DNA from: Megamerina dolium
Lineage: Eukaryota > Arthropoda > Insecta > Diptera > Megamerinidae
Length of the DNA stretch: 64,000 bases
Reading direction: 5' to 3'
Assembly: GCA_963854835.1 (NCBI GenBank)
Contig: OY978529.1
Location: forward strand, 12,175,139 to 12,239,138
Part shown: piece by piece, positions 1-10,829 of the stretch
Layout: the number at the start of each line of letters is the position of its first letter
How positions within the stretch are numbered: position 1 is the first letter of the stretch
Notes under the pieces: generated by a model
The model's input: the letters and a program-made list of their open reading frames with translations, nothing else
Told to the model about the DNA's origin: nothing
Database searches by the model: none
Translations under genes and position numbers: made by a program

Positions 1-254
1 GATTCGACAAAAATGGAATGTGAACTACAGAAGAAGACCTGCGTTCTGCTAATAAATTGATTAGAAAAAAAAACATACAAGTTATAGAAACAGTAATATG
101 AATGTCAAGATAGCATTCAAACTTTAAGTAAAATATATCTAGAAAATATCATACCGGACGACAAAATTAATGATATTTTTAAATGTAGTGCTGCTACCGC
201 CCAGTTCTATATAAATAATAATAATAATTGTAAGCACGATGTTATGCTTTCGCT

Positions 255-593
255 TCACAGTTGCTGTTTAACTTTTGACGAAGCAGGACTGTTGCGCATG
301 TTTGAAAAAAACATGCCCTGAACGCAAAAGTAAACGACTATATGCCTCAATGCTTGCTCATTGTCACAGTCCACAGTATTTGTAAAACCACTGCATTGAT
401 TTAATACATTTCTAACAGATGATTCGTATTTCTGCTTCAAATATTTCGCTGATAAATTCGAGAGATACATAATTTCTTTGTGTGACTCAAATGATATTCC
501 TAAAATCCAATCTGGGCTAATGACTGGGTTTTTGGGTATGATTATTGGTCTAAGAAATATGTTTGTGAAGCTGAAAACGTTTCCTTTATACAT
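255..593 (-). other. Unrecognised 112-codon open frame
   Basis: This is a minus-strand open frame starting with ATG near the left edge. The predicted protein has no motif that I recognise. It has several Cys residues, but not in a zinc-finger spacing. The frame is longer than chance would usually give in such AT-rich DNA, and it could be the tail of a transposase or of a gene lying to the left. No splice signals or neighbours support it. The first 250 bases of the window show nothing else beyond AT-rich DNA. Confidence 0.2.
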
Positions 594-654
594 ACATGAG
601 TAATTTACAAAAAGAAAATATCAAAACCAGGCTTTATACTTAAAAAAAAAAAAA

Positions 655-990
655 TTAATATGTGGCACTTAAAGCCCCAAAGGACTCTTTGGCCGAGCTT
701 GTCTTCCATTACTGCTGTGCATGTAAAATTTTTGAACTGTATTAGAAGGGACCTACTTATTTTAGCTGGTTCCGAACGGCAGAACTCTTGCAACTTTTCA
801 CTTTTTCTGAGTTTTGTCACAGAGTTCTTTTCGAAGCTTTTCCATGGCAAATTACCACTGTCGGAAGAATTGCCAATTGCTTGCCCACAGATGGGTTCCA
901 TTGGAGAGAAAAATATTTTTGTAGGCCGAGGATTGAATCCACGACCTACAAATCAGAAGGCAAACCACTGAGTTATGGCAACCAGAGAGT
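655..990 (-). repeat. tRNA-derived SINE, copy A
   Basis: This copy matches the SINE copies at 17.3 and 55.7 kb over most of its length. Read on the minus strand it begins with a degraded tRNA-like head (box-A-like sequence near 965-980, box-B-like near 930-945). The shared body follows, and the 3' end lies at about 655-665 next to an A/T-rich tail. Open frames of 60-100 codons on both strands here are repeat shadows. No clear target-site duplication survives. Confidence 0.7.
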
Positions 991-1228
991 TTATACTTAC
1001 ATTTCCTAATTTTGTATGCTTTCTTACACGAAAACTTCAAAAAACGCATTAATTGCGCAAACTAAAACCCGCGTCGGATTTATTCAAACGGAAATTTCCT
1101 ATAAGTCGAGAGACAGAACACCATGGTATGCTGAACAATCGGATTGAAACAGTGGCTCCAATAATTCAAATTCGATAGAATTACCGAACACGATTTTGCA
1201 AGGGAGAGGATTTTGCGATTGCTTTAAC

Positions 1229-1231
1229 TGG

Positions 1232-1313
<82 letters not shown>

Positions 1314-1317
1314 ATAT
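1229..1317. repeat. (TA)n microsatellite
   Basis: This is an almost pure TA dinucleotide run broken by a single TGTA and a TTTA. It lies directly next to the outer end of the mariner remnant that starts near 1320. Confidence 0.95.
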
Positions 1318-1319
1318 AC

Positions 1320-1979
1320 CAGGGCGGTCCCAAAATTTCCCGACCTGACATATAGATAGCGACAGTAGTTTGAAAACCTTATAAAACATTTGTTTTAGGT
1401 TTGTTTAGTATTTTTTTGGAGCCATCGAAAGTTAATAACCTCAGTGAATTTGTAAACATGGAAAAAATTGGTCACCGTTATGTAATTCAATACTTTCATT
1501 TGAAAGGTCTTAGTCCAACGAATATTAAAAACAAACTAGATTCTACTCTGGGGGAGTCTGCTCCTTCGTTTACGCCCATAAAATATTGGTTGGCAGACTT
1601 TAAACGAGGTCTTACGAACTGCCAAGACAAGCACCTTAGTGGTCGACCAATTGAGGTGGCCACGTCAGAAACGGTTAAAAAAATCCATAAAATGGTTTTG
1701 GATGATCGTCGGCTGAAGGTATATTGCCAAAATCATTGAGTTAAAGCTCGAATTCCTTCAGCACACGCCTTGTTCGCCAGATTTAGCTCCTTCGGATTAT
1801 TTTCTATGTCCAAATTTGAAAAAATGGCTTGGTGGTAGAAGATTTGTGAAACAATGAAGGGGTGGATCGCAGACTCCACCTATTTTAATGAGCTAGACAG
1901 TTCATTCTATAAACAGGGTATCGAAGCTATAGAATATTGCTGGGAAAAGTATATAGACCTAAAAGGAGATTATGTTGTC
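1320..1979 (+). mobile_element. Internally deleted mariner-type transposon
   Basis: The open frame 1458-1739 encodes the N-terminal helix-turn-helix region of a mariner transposase; it starts MEKIGHRYVIQYFH. It stops at 1737-1739. The next recognisable coding starts near 1765 with the C-terminal signature SPDLAPSDYFLCP, which carries the third catalytic aspartate of the DD34D family, so the middle with the first two catalytic aspartates is deleted. C-terminal coding continues, broken, to about 1975. The 5' end (about 1320-1490) is nearly identical to a fragment at 40.11-40.35 kb in inverted orientation. The 3' end abuts a fragment of gypsy LTR at 1979. The element is non-functional. Confidence 0.8.
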
Positions 1980-2167
1980 ATTCACAATAGTGATGAGTAA
2001 CCAACCATCGATACTCGTTACACTGCCCTCCTCTTAACATTATTCTTCCCGAACAAGTTTTTATACTTCCCCCCGATATGGCGCAAGTCGCTCCAAGTGC
2101 ACTACTTTAAACTTTACTATTTTATTCCAGGCACGTTATATACGATACACTACGTCATTTATCTTTG

Positions 2168-5130
2168 CTATATCTCATAATGTCCTTCCCAATGAGTCTG
2201 TAGCTTAGGGGACAGGCCTTTCTTTCGTTGTGGATTATGAAGCATTACAAGCTCTCCTTCATAAAACCCTTTTGAATTTGCTTTCAAGTCATACCTGGCC
2301 TTCATCTTATCGCTTATTATCTGTGACCGCTCTCTGGTGAACTGATGTACTTCATCCAATTGTTCCCGCTTTTCGTTAGAGTAGTTACTTTCGGTTGATC
2401 TCGTTGGTGTTGCGACTCCAAATTTTAAATCAGCTGGCAGTCTTAACTCGTTTCCAAAAATTGCCATTGCTGGTGTAGTAGCCGTCGTATCATGTTGTGC
2501 GCATTGACAAGCCATGAAGAACTATGTTATATGTACATCCCAGTCTCTTTGTATATACCCAACATACGGTAAATCTCTTGGAATACAACTGATTCGAAAT
2601 TTCGACATTGGTCTGAGTTTAACTCCGTCGGTGCACGAAAAAGAGTAATCCATTGGTTGATGAATACATCCGCAACTGTACTAGTTTCTTGATTTGGGAT
2701 AGGGTGTACTTCAGGCCATTTACTGAAGTAATCTCTAACCACCAAAACATACTTGTACTTGTTTCCTGCATTGCTTATTGGAAATGGCCCAGCTATGTCC
2801 AGAGCAATTCGCTCAAATGCAGCACCCACGCTGTATTGGTGCATCTTACTCCGACTTTTCTTATTGGACTCTATCTGACTCCAATCATCGACATGGTCGT
2901 GACATCCAAGCCAATAAAATCGTTTCTTTGTTTTCTCGACAGTTTTGGTGATTCCCTTTCACTTCATTTATTCTTGCCTTGGGTACCACTAGAAGATCAT
3001 TAGTGATTTTTCCATCTTCACTTTCCCATGCTCGGAATAAACATCCGTCTCGTAAGTGCAGGCTTTGCCACTGTGCCCAGGACGCCTTTGCTATTAGACT
3101 ATCAATAGCCATTTCTTGCCAATCTGGACGTACGCCCTTGTATTCTCTTGTATTCATTGTATTCCATAATCTTTACGAGATCTGGTTCGTTCCGCTGATC
3201 TTCTTGCACTCGTTCGGTGGTTCATGACTCCTCCGGCAATATATTCGTAAGTCGTATATCGATAATGTGCTCCTTGCTTTCCACTCGAGAACAATGTTTA
3301 CATTCCATTTTTTAAGGACGACGAGATATAGCATCCGCGTTCCCGTGATGTCCTCCTTTACGATGCTCGATAGTAAAATCATAACTCTACAGCCTTTCAA
3401 TCCAGCGCTCCAATTGTCCTTCTGGGTTTTTAAATTGTAATAATCACCTTAGCGCTACGTGGTCAGTTCATAGATGAAATGACTGACCGTACAAGTATTT
3501 ATGGAAATACATTACACATTCCAGTATTGAGGGCAACTCTCTTCGAGTGACACAGTAGTTTCTTTCTGGCTTCGACAGGATTTTATTACAATATGCAATC
3601 ACTTTTTCTTTCCCATCTATGATCTGAGAGAGCACACCACCTATTCCATAGGCGCTCGCATCTGTGTCCAACACAAACTTTTGACCAGGTACTGAATACG
3701 CAAATTCTGGTGCTGAACAGAGTCTTTCTTTCTGCTGTTCCTCGCCCCACACAAATGGTTTGTTCTATCTTGTTAACCCATGCAGACTGCTGGCGATGTT
3801 TGCAAATCCAGGAACAAATCGTCTATAGTAGGTACATAAGCTAGGAAGCTTCATAACTCATGAAGATTCGACGGAATAGGCCTTTCTTATACTGCTGCTA
3901 CTTTCTCCTCGTAGGTATGTGCCCTTCTGTTGTTACTTTATGACCAAGATACTTCACTTCTCGCCTGAAGACTGAACACTTTTTCGTATTCAATTTAAGC
4001 CCTACTGATTTTATACGCTCAAATACTTCTTTCAATTTTTCCAGGTGGTCGTTAAAATCTTTTCCCATTACGATAATGTCATCGAAGTACACCAAGTAGG
4101 TTTCCCAGTGTAGTCCTCTCAGTACACGCTCTATTAAACATTCGAACGTAACTGGCGTATTACATAAGCCAAATGGCATCACTGTGAACTGCCATAGACC
4201 ATCATCAATACTGAAAGGTGTTTTCTCTTTGTCCTCCTCACCAAGTTCCACTTGCCAGTAGCCAATTTGCAGATCAAGAGGTGAGAACCACTTCCCACCA
4301 GATAGCATGTCCAGAGTGCCATCGATTCTTGGCAGTGGATAGCTGTCTTTTTTCGTGATATTATTCTTCCATCCTTCTTCTTTACCAGAACAACTGATGA
4401 ACTCTACGGAGTCGCAGATGATTCAATAACACCTTGTTTCTGCATATCGTTAATCAGCTTAATGGTTTCATCTCTTTTGGCCAATGGAACTCGTCGGGGT
4501 GCTTGAGAATTGGTCTAGAATCACCGGTGTCAATGTGATGTTTCACGATGGTTGTTCGTCCTCCAGTTTTTCTATTTGAAGAAGAGATTGAACGATGTTT
4601 CGCAGTCTACTACGGCAATAACTTCATGGCAATAACCAATCACCATTCCTTTCTTTACAACTGTAGATGTATTAGTTGGATTTAAACTTCGCACCGGTAC
4701 CATTCCATTTTCTTTACGTTCCAGTAACTTCCTGTCAAGTATGATGTTTTTATGCATTATTTCTTCATCCGCTTCCACTACCCACAACTTGCCTTATTTA
4801 TTCATCTGTGCCCAAATCACCGCTTCTGATTATGCTGGAACCTCTTGGCGTTGACATGCCAATATTCGTTTGGTGTTTACACTACGCCTGTAACCGATGT
4901 TCAATGGTAGCTCAACATTTGCATAGCGTAGTATCCGTTGATTTAAATCTAACGTAACCCCATTGTCAATCATAAAATCAACACCAATTATTACGTCATC
5001 TATGATGTCGGCCACAATGAATTAATGTTCTCACGCGCAATTTCCAATAGATACTCGCTTTTTATCTTACCCAGAATTTGTGCATCCTCACCCGTTGCTG
5101 TCCGAAATTTTATTTCCATTTAAGACTCAA
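2168..5130 (-). pseudogene. gypsy pol remnant (PR-RT-RNaseH-IN)
   Basis: The segments follow each other on the minus strand. Protease-like coding lies at about 4830-5130 (motif DVIIGVDFM). A linker lies at 4572-4787. The RT palm and connection lie at 3898-4308, with FSPLDLQIGYWQ, MPFGLCN and the catalytic YFDDI motif. RNase H lies at 3468-3752 (FVLDTDASAYGIGGVL). Integrase lies in two frames, 2527-3157 (core with IALDIAGPFP) and 2168-2515 (C-terminal part). Frameshifts separate each segment. The motifs are those of Ty3/gypsy polymerases. Confidence 0.9.
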
Positions 5131-5227
5131 CCCTCTTTACCAAATCGCTCTTGATTATAGAATGTAATGTAGCAGTATCCAAATTTATCATTAGGTCCAC
5201 ATTCATGCCCCGCTGAACTGACTCGGT

Positions 5228-6295
5228 TTAGTTTAACGATTGATTTGTGTTAGTGGAGCGATCGCTGTCCACCTTATTCTCCTTATTTTGGATTCCTGGA
5301 GAATCCGATCTAGACCGCTTTCGTCGTAGACGGCAGTCACGCGCTATATGCCCTCGTTTGTCGCAAATAAAGCACTTACCAGTAAATTTGCTTGCGCGTC
5401 CACCTGCTGTTCTTGCTTCCGGCTGCACCACTGATTTTACTGCCTGACGCACTGCTTCAACTAGATCTGTTGTTTCTGCTTCTAGTTGTCGTACTCGTGG
5501 CATTGATCGGCACAGTAAACTGACGGTTTCATACATCAAGGCACTACACATTATTTCGGCATTTATGACATGACTAGGGCACGCTTAATCTCACCATCCG
5601 TCTATGAAGTGTCTCCCTCAGTGATTGGTAGCTACCACGATTTTTCTCTGGAACCAACTGCAAGACTTCTGACGCATTACCCTTTCATGCCACCATTAAA
5701 GCAGCGGTCTTGTCACTATCTTCCCATTGATTCTTTGAAGCTGTTGTCTCGAACTGAAGCTTGAAGTTGTTGAACGGCGTAGTCCCATCAAATGTTGGTG
5801 GCTTTAATTTAATTTTAGTTGATTCTCTAACCACTGATGTAGATGGTCCGTTTATTTTTAGTTTATTGAGTTCGTGCTCTGATTTCTCGATCTTATCTTC
5901 CAAGTCGTCTACATGTTCTTTTAGTTCTGTAACTGTCTCATTAATAGCCCCTGAAATTTCTTGAAGCCTATAGTAAATTATTTTCTGGAATTCTCCAAAA
6001 ACGTTTTCATGCCGAGACACATTTCCTTGAATTTCCATACGCAATGCCATTGATATTTCTTCGAGTTTCCAATTTATTCCTTGCAGTTGCCGTTGTTGTT
6101 GTTGCATCATGGTTTTCATGAATTAAATCAGTTGACCGTTTAAATCTACCTTGTTCTCTTCCTCAGCGTGCACAACTGCATGTATCTCGGCTTCCTCAAA
6201 TAACTCATATTCTTCTACATTAATACCCTTTGCCTCCAAGGCAAGCCTCCATGGCAAACTTGGAGGCCTCACCAGCACATCCGCTTTTGTTTTTT
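5228..6295 (-). pseudogene. gypsy gag remnant
   Basis: Gag-like coding on the minus strand is broken into frames. Frame 5685-6119 is a Gln-rich and coiled-coil-like segment (about residues 1-90) followed by a PTFDG motif, as in gypsy-type Gag or Arc-like capsid. Frame 5228-5551 ends with a zinc knuckle CFICDKRGHIARDC (C-x2-C-x4-H-x4-C) and a basic tail. An upstream segment at about 6130-6290 reads as additional Gag N-terminus but is separated by a stop. It would have made the structural protein that packages element RNA, and is now a pseudogene. Confidence 0.8.
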
Positions 6296-6559
6296 AAGCT
6301 GGTCCACTTTTAGTTGGTCAATTTTCACCGTCTTAACCGAATCTGACGTCTGACATCAATTGTTACGTTTTTATTTTGTGAACGTTTTATTCTACTCGAA
6401 TCAACCCTTTTCGATCGTGGGATTCTGTCAATAATAATTGCAACATTTGTTTTTTACGAACTATATACAACAACAATTTATTATTTAATAAACTATTTAC
6501 GAGAATAAATTGTCCTCCATGTAGAACTGTATGCAGGGCGCCTCTCTAATTTTAAATTT

Positions 6560-7140
6560 GATCTATCTTTTCGTCGTTGTGGAGGCATCACTATTCCATG
6601 AATAGCAATTGGTTTATTTTTTACATGGAACCAAAACGGACCAGTTTTTCTCAGACGGAAATCGCCTCGTAAACTCCACTAAAGTATAACTTTAGTCTAC
6701 CGGATATTTCTCACAGACAATAAGTTGATGAGTTAAAGTTCCAGGCCCAATTTCTTGCTCTTTTTGCTTGCCAAAAAATTAGTAACAAAAGATACTTGAG
6801 AATTGCCATAAAAAATCAAAGCCTGCTATCTAAGCTTTCAAAATTTTACATTTCCGGGTAGATTGAAAATTTTAAAATTTATTTTCGTTATTACTCCTTT
6901 AGCTACACACCTCAAAAAGAACAGTTTATTGGTTTTTTAATTAGGGGGGTAGAATCAGGGGAACTGAATATGATTTTTAGGGGCTCGTTCAATTTCAAAA
7001 TAATATATTAAGCCCTACATAACTTTTAAACAAGCTTTAATTTTTAAAAACCAGACAATCGATGGCTGTGCTATGATAAAAAAACCAGTTTGGCCTTTCT
7101 AAAAGGGTTAAGAACAAATTTTCTTTCCTAAGAAATTTTG
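6560..7140. other. AT-rich intergenic DNA with a repeat fragment
   Basis: No gene is seen. The stretch about 6595-6690 is similar, inverted, to about 18905-18970 (both contain a block reading GAAAAACTGG or its complement next to a CGATTT block), so it belongs to a dispersed repeat that I cannot name. Part of this stretch may be the 5' end of the copia-type LTR that ends at 7343. Confidence 0.4.
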
Positions 7141-7697
7141 ATACTTTTTTTTGTGATCCACCGTAATTCACACCCGCCTATCCACGATGCGACTTCGTAT
7201 TATCTTGCCTATATTTTCTTTACTGTATTTGTACTCTGCGTACATTATATTTCGTTTTGTTTTTGACATATTGATTCATTCGACAATAAACTTGTAAACT
7301 ATAAAGTTAGTTCAAGCGGCACTTTCATTTTCGATATTAAACAGGTTATGGGCCCAAGCATATTCGGTTTGGGAAAGTAATAAGTAACGCGAGTAATTTA
7401 AAAAGTAAACGTTTTTCAAAGATGAGTTCGCAATACCAAATTGATCAAATCGATGAAAAGAATTACAATATATCGCCAATGCAAATACTCAGCGTGATCG
7501 TGTATGCGGAATTGTGGAAAGTCACATCGGGTGAGCTTGTAAAACCCACATTACTGTGAGATTATTCAATGGACTACAGCTGATGAGAAGCCACTAGCGA
7601 CGCTTTCGCAACGTGCGTGCGAAATCAACACAGCTGAATCACATAAAGAAGTGTACGTCGACTATTGAAGCTTGGTGTAGGTTGAAAAAGTTCAGTA
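7140..7697 (+). mobile_element. copia-type element: LTR end, primer site, gag start
   Basis: GGTTATGGGCCC at 7344-7355 is the primer-binding site typical of copia-like elements, complementary to an internal part of initiator Met-tRNA, so the 5' LTR should end near 7343. The LTR start is not resolved. A gag frame opens at ATG 7422 (MSSQYQIDQIDEKNYN, very like copia Gag). It hits an in-frame stop at about 7557 and can be followed in other frames to 7697. There a MITE interrupts it, and a few gag codons resume at 8318. Only the front of the element remains. Confidence 0.75.
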
Positions 7698-8317
7698 AGG
7701 TCCGGTGTGACGGGTTCAAAAAATCTATTTTTTTTTTACATTTTTCGGAAGAAAAACATCTTAGAAATATACTCTAAGAATTTCAGAACGAAATTTTGAA
7801 TATTTTTAAAGTTATAGCTAAAATAAGAGAGCGCGCCGTAGTGTGTATGAATCTGTGGTCAAAACTTTAAACGCGTTTTTCTCAAAACCAAGTTTTCGAA
7901 ATTTCGGGGAAGCACTGACTCAAAACTATTCAACCGATTTGGCTAAAAATTTTACCCGTTATTCTACACACATATCTAAATACGTAACCTTTAAAACATT
8001 TAATTTTTAAATAATAAACTATTTTATTTAAACAATTTATCAAGAAAAAAAATTAGATTTTCAGAACTTTTTCACAAGTCCGCCATTTTTTTTTTTTTTT
8101 TTTTTTTTATGTAGACCAACTCATCTTTTTTCGAGGACTCCACTCTGACGTCAAAAATTAAAAACAAATTAATGTAAAATTAACTTGAAAAATTTTTTTT
8201 CTATACTTGAAAACACCAATAAAAACATGTAAAAATTTTAAAACGATCGCGTTTTATTTTCTTGTTAAAAAAAATTCATGAATAAACGTCGAAATTTCGG
8301 TCATCACACCGGACTAC
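7698..8317. mobile_element. MITE inserted in copia gag (TA target site)
   Basis: The left end reads AGGTCCGGTGTGACGGG. The right end is its imperfect inverse (GGTCATCACACCGGAC followed by TAC). The interior is AT-rich without coding potential and includes a 26-nt T run near 8085-8110. TA occurs at both flanks (7696-7697 and 8318-8319). The copia gag reading resumes directly after it (CCAAAAGGTCCAG), which gives the empty site. The pattern fits a Tc1/mariner-type non-autonomous element. Confidence 0.65.
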
Positions 8318-8319
8318 TA

Positions 8320-8370
8320 CCAAAAGGTCCAGTAGGTCCAGGTCCAGGTAGGTCCAGGTCCAGTTTGCTT
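8320..8370 (+). repeat. Short GGTCCA tandem array
   Basis: The hexamer-like units GGTCCAGTA, GGTCCA and GGTCCAGGTA are repeated about eight times. This is a local expansion of the PKGP-like codons at the right edge of the interrupted copia gag fragment. Confidence 0.8.
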
Positions 8371-8737
8371 TGAACTTGCAGCTTTTGAATTTATATATGA
8401 GAGAAGACTAATCGATTTCCAGCTACATTAATTCATTTTCATCACTTGTTGACCAATTGTTGACCAATAATCCTACTTTCCAGCCAATTTAAGTAAATAA
8501 CTTATGCTGTTACTTATCATCATTGTCGGCTGGATAATCTAGGTCGGATTTTCGCCTGCTGCAGTATTAGTCTCCAATTTTCACGCTTGGTGGAGAGGTC
8601 GCGATATGCCAGAATTTGGATAGATTTAAATAATATGGTCCCCGTCATGATGACTGCAGATTCCCTAATGGCTTTTTCTACAGCAAAGTTGCAAAAGAGG
8701 CACGACAGTCCATCGTTGTGGTTATACTGCCAATCAT

Positions 8738-10017
8738 GGTGTTCATTTTCCGTTTCACCAATTTAGATGGTTGGTGGTTACGAGTGATTGCTTCGAACTA
8801 GAGTTTGCCGAAACACAAGTTTCCGCGTAGAAAATCAGATGAATGTATCAAATATTAAGAAAACGTAATATACCCTTATTGATCGAAATTAACTTCGAAC
8901 TTAAAAATAGTATTGACCTTTTTAACAAAAATTCAATACCAAAATCTGTCAAAAAGCCTATGCTAAATTCATGTTGGAGCTTAATTTTGACTATGACACG
9001 ATGGCGTCTGTTTTCAAAGTTATAAGAATAATTGTGCTGCATTAAATTTCAATTGTTTTCATAATGGATACAGCGTTGAATGATTTGATAAAAGCAACAG
9101 CCATATATGCTGAGAATGTGTGTTTTTGGAACGATAATCATAGAAGTGGACTGGAAAAATTGAGTTAATAGAAAAAATAACTACGAAAAATCGGCAAAAG
9201 AAAAGGATCAACTGGGATAAAAAATGGCGAAAAAACGAAGTACAAAACGGCTCTTTCACATTCCTGACAAAGGAATTACAACACCCGCATTCTTTTGTAA
9301 CCGAGTTGCAAAAGAACACCAACTCGCATTTAATTTCCCTTCTACTTAAATATAATTTCCCTTTAGTTATTTAGCAACGCTGGTGGTATATATAGTTGTT
9401 CGTGAAATTTATAAACGACATAAAAACAAAAAAGAAACAATTCTGCGGAATCTGTAGTAAATATATTCGTTTATTTAAAATAAATTTTATTTGCACTTGC
9501 TTTATTTTGCTTATTTTTATTTATATTTACAATAATTTGACGTTTTGTTGAAATTTCCCAAGCACATTCCAGTAGTCTATTCACAATAGTTCTGTTTTTT
9601 TTACTTTCCAACACTATAACTCAGGTCGATTAAAATATAAGCTACTTCAATTGAACTCGGTTAAAATAGACGATGTCGCTTATTTTTGTTGTTGCCTTGC
9701 ATGCAGTTCGGCAAATAAGTCAGTGTTCTTTTGCAACTCGCGTGCAAAAGAATGCGGCTAACATAACGAATTCTGGGCCTTCAAAAATTAGATAAGGATG
9801 ATCGATGCGAAATTCCAGAACATCCTTGAAAAAGATATAAAAAAAAGGGAAACGCCAGTTGGAAATGTAATACCGCCAGATCAACAACTGGCAGTGCTGG
9901 TGTCAATAGTTGTCAACTCTAATGCAGCGCAATTATTTTGATAAAATATTACACCTCTGTCTCAATAAACATGTGTAACCACCCAACAATCTAAATTGGT
10001 GAAACGGAAAATGAACC
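8738..10017 (+). mobile_element. PIF/Harbinger-like DNA transposon remnant
   Basis: Inverted repeats of about 45 bp bound the element: 8738-8790 contains GTTCATTTTCCGTTTCACC, and its complement lies at 9966-10016. A similar end occurs alone near 19995-20020. Interior coding at about 9797-9915 reads MIDAKFQNILEKDI followed closely by IPPDQQLAVLV, which resembles the start of Harbinger-type nucleases (an IPPEERLAITLR-like motif). A second basic segment near 9165-9280 may be the upstream part. A MITE interrupts it at 9285-9757. The family call is an inference. Confidence 0.5.
9285..9757. mobile_element. MITE with CCGCATTCTTTTG termini
   Basis: The ends are inverted repeats of about 33 bp: the left begins CCGCATTCTTTTGTAACC and the right ends GTGCAAAAGAATGCGG. 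Each contains an internal mini-palindrome around GCAAAAGAA. Nothing coding is seen inside. Partial copies lie at 18545-18871, 30350-30490 (inverted), 35940-36130 and 55455-55502, all sharing a GAGTTCAATTGAACT core or the terminal motif. It sits inside the Harbinger-like remnant. Confidence 0.7.
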
Positions 10018-10829
10018 ACGTAACACGTAATAAGGGGAATTTATATAATTAATGTTTAAAATTTAATAATCCTTCGCAGTTGTCAACATAATAAACATGT
10101 ATGTATGCAATACCCGTAAAGCAATGCTACATTATTTAAAAATATTTTTTCTCTCATTTTCTTTTTCTTTATATAAGATATTGCGAATGTTTTATTGTTG
10201 GAGTGGACCTATATCATGCTTCATTTGTTGTACCAAATTAAACATTTTTTTATGTTCATTTGCAACGTTGTGTAAGTTGTACAAATTTTATGTATGCGAA
10301 CACAACCGTTGTCAAAATTTGAAATAAATATATGTTTGACAAGATACTGCGGCATCAAAAGAAAAACATAAAAACAAAGAATAAGAATGGATTGCTATCG
10401 CTACAACCTCATGTAGATCAACCATGGTTGTTCCCTTGTCAGTACATCTGTTTTATTAAGGTTGTCTTTCGTATAATAAACTGATAAAATTCGGTTGGAA
10501 ATGGCCTGCTAGCTTTTGGAATTGTAATATGATTGTGGTGCATATTAATTGACAAATCAGAAGTTATAGAAGTTAACACATGGATGTTTTGATGCGAAAG
10601 TCGATGTAAACTTGCATAGCCGCGTACATTAAACATATTCTGTTTTTCTCGTCTTTCGTCTTTTATAATAAGTTGTATATACATATTCAAATATGTATGT
10701 ATGCCAAAAGTGATTTTATAAAAGTTATTCAATAAAGAAGTACACGAATGTGCTGCATTTCCAATCGGCTTAGTTGAAAAGTTTTGAAATTACAAAGATA
10801 ATATAATTCAGTGTTCAATAAACAATAAT
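10018..10829 (+). other. msl-2 upstream region and 5' UTR
   Basis: No gene is seen. The region holds U-rich stretches on the sense strand (10140-10175, including TTTTTTCTCTCATTTTC) and should contain the msl-2 promoter and leader. I could not place the transcription start. Open frames on both strands at 10097-10327 and 10439-10732 have no recognisable protein features. Confidence 0.4.

Larger units (their letters stand above)
1980..6525 (-). mobile_element. Ty3/gypsy-type LTR retrotransposon, copy 1, degenerate
   Basis: This is a minus-strand element in the order 5' LTR (from 6361, truncated near 6525), gag, protease, reverse transcriptase, RNase H, integrase, polypurine tract and a remnant of the 3' LTR (1980-2022). 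LTR edges were set by comparison with the complete solo LTR at 16410-16846, which begins TGTAACG and ends CGTAACA. The purine-rich stretch just 5' of the 3' LTR (about 2023-2045 on the complement) fits a polypurine tract. Many frameshifts and stops make the element inactive. The gene order places it in Ty3/gypsy; I cannot assign the clade. No envelope-like frame was seen. Confidence 0.9.
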
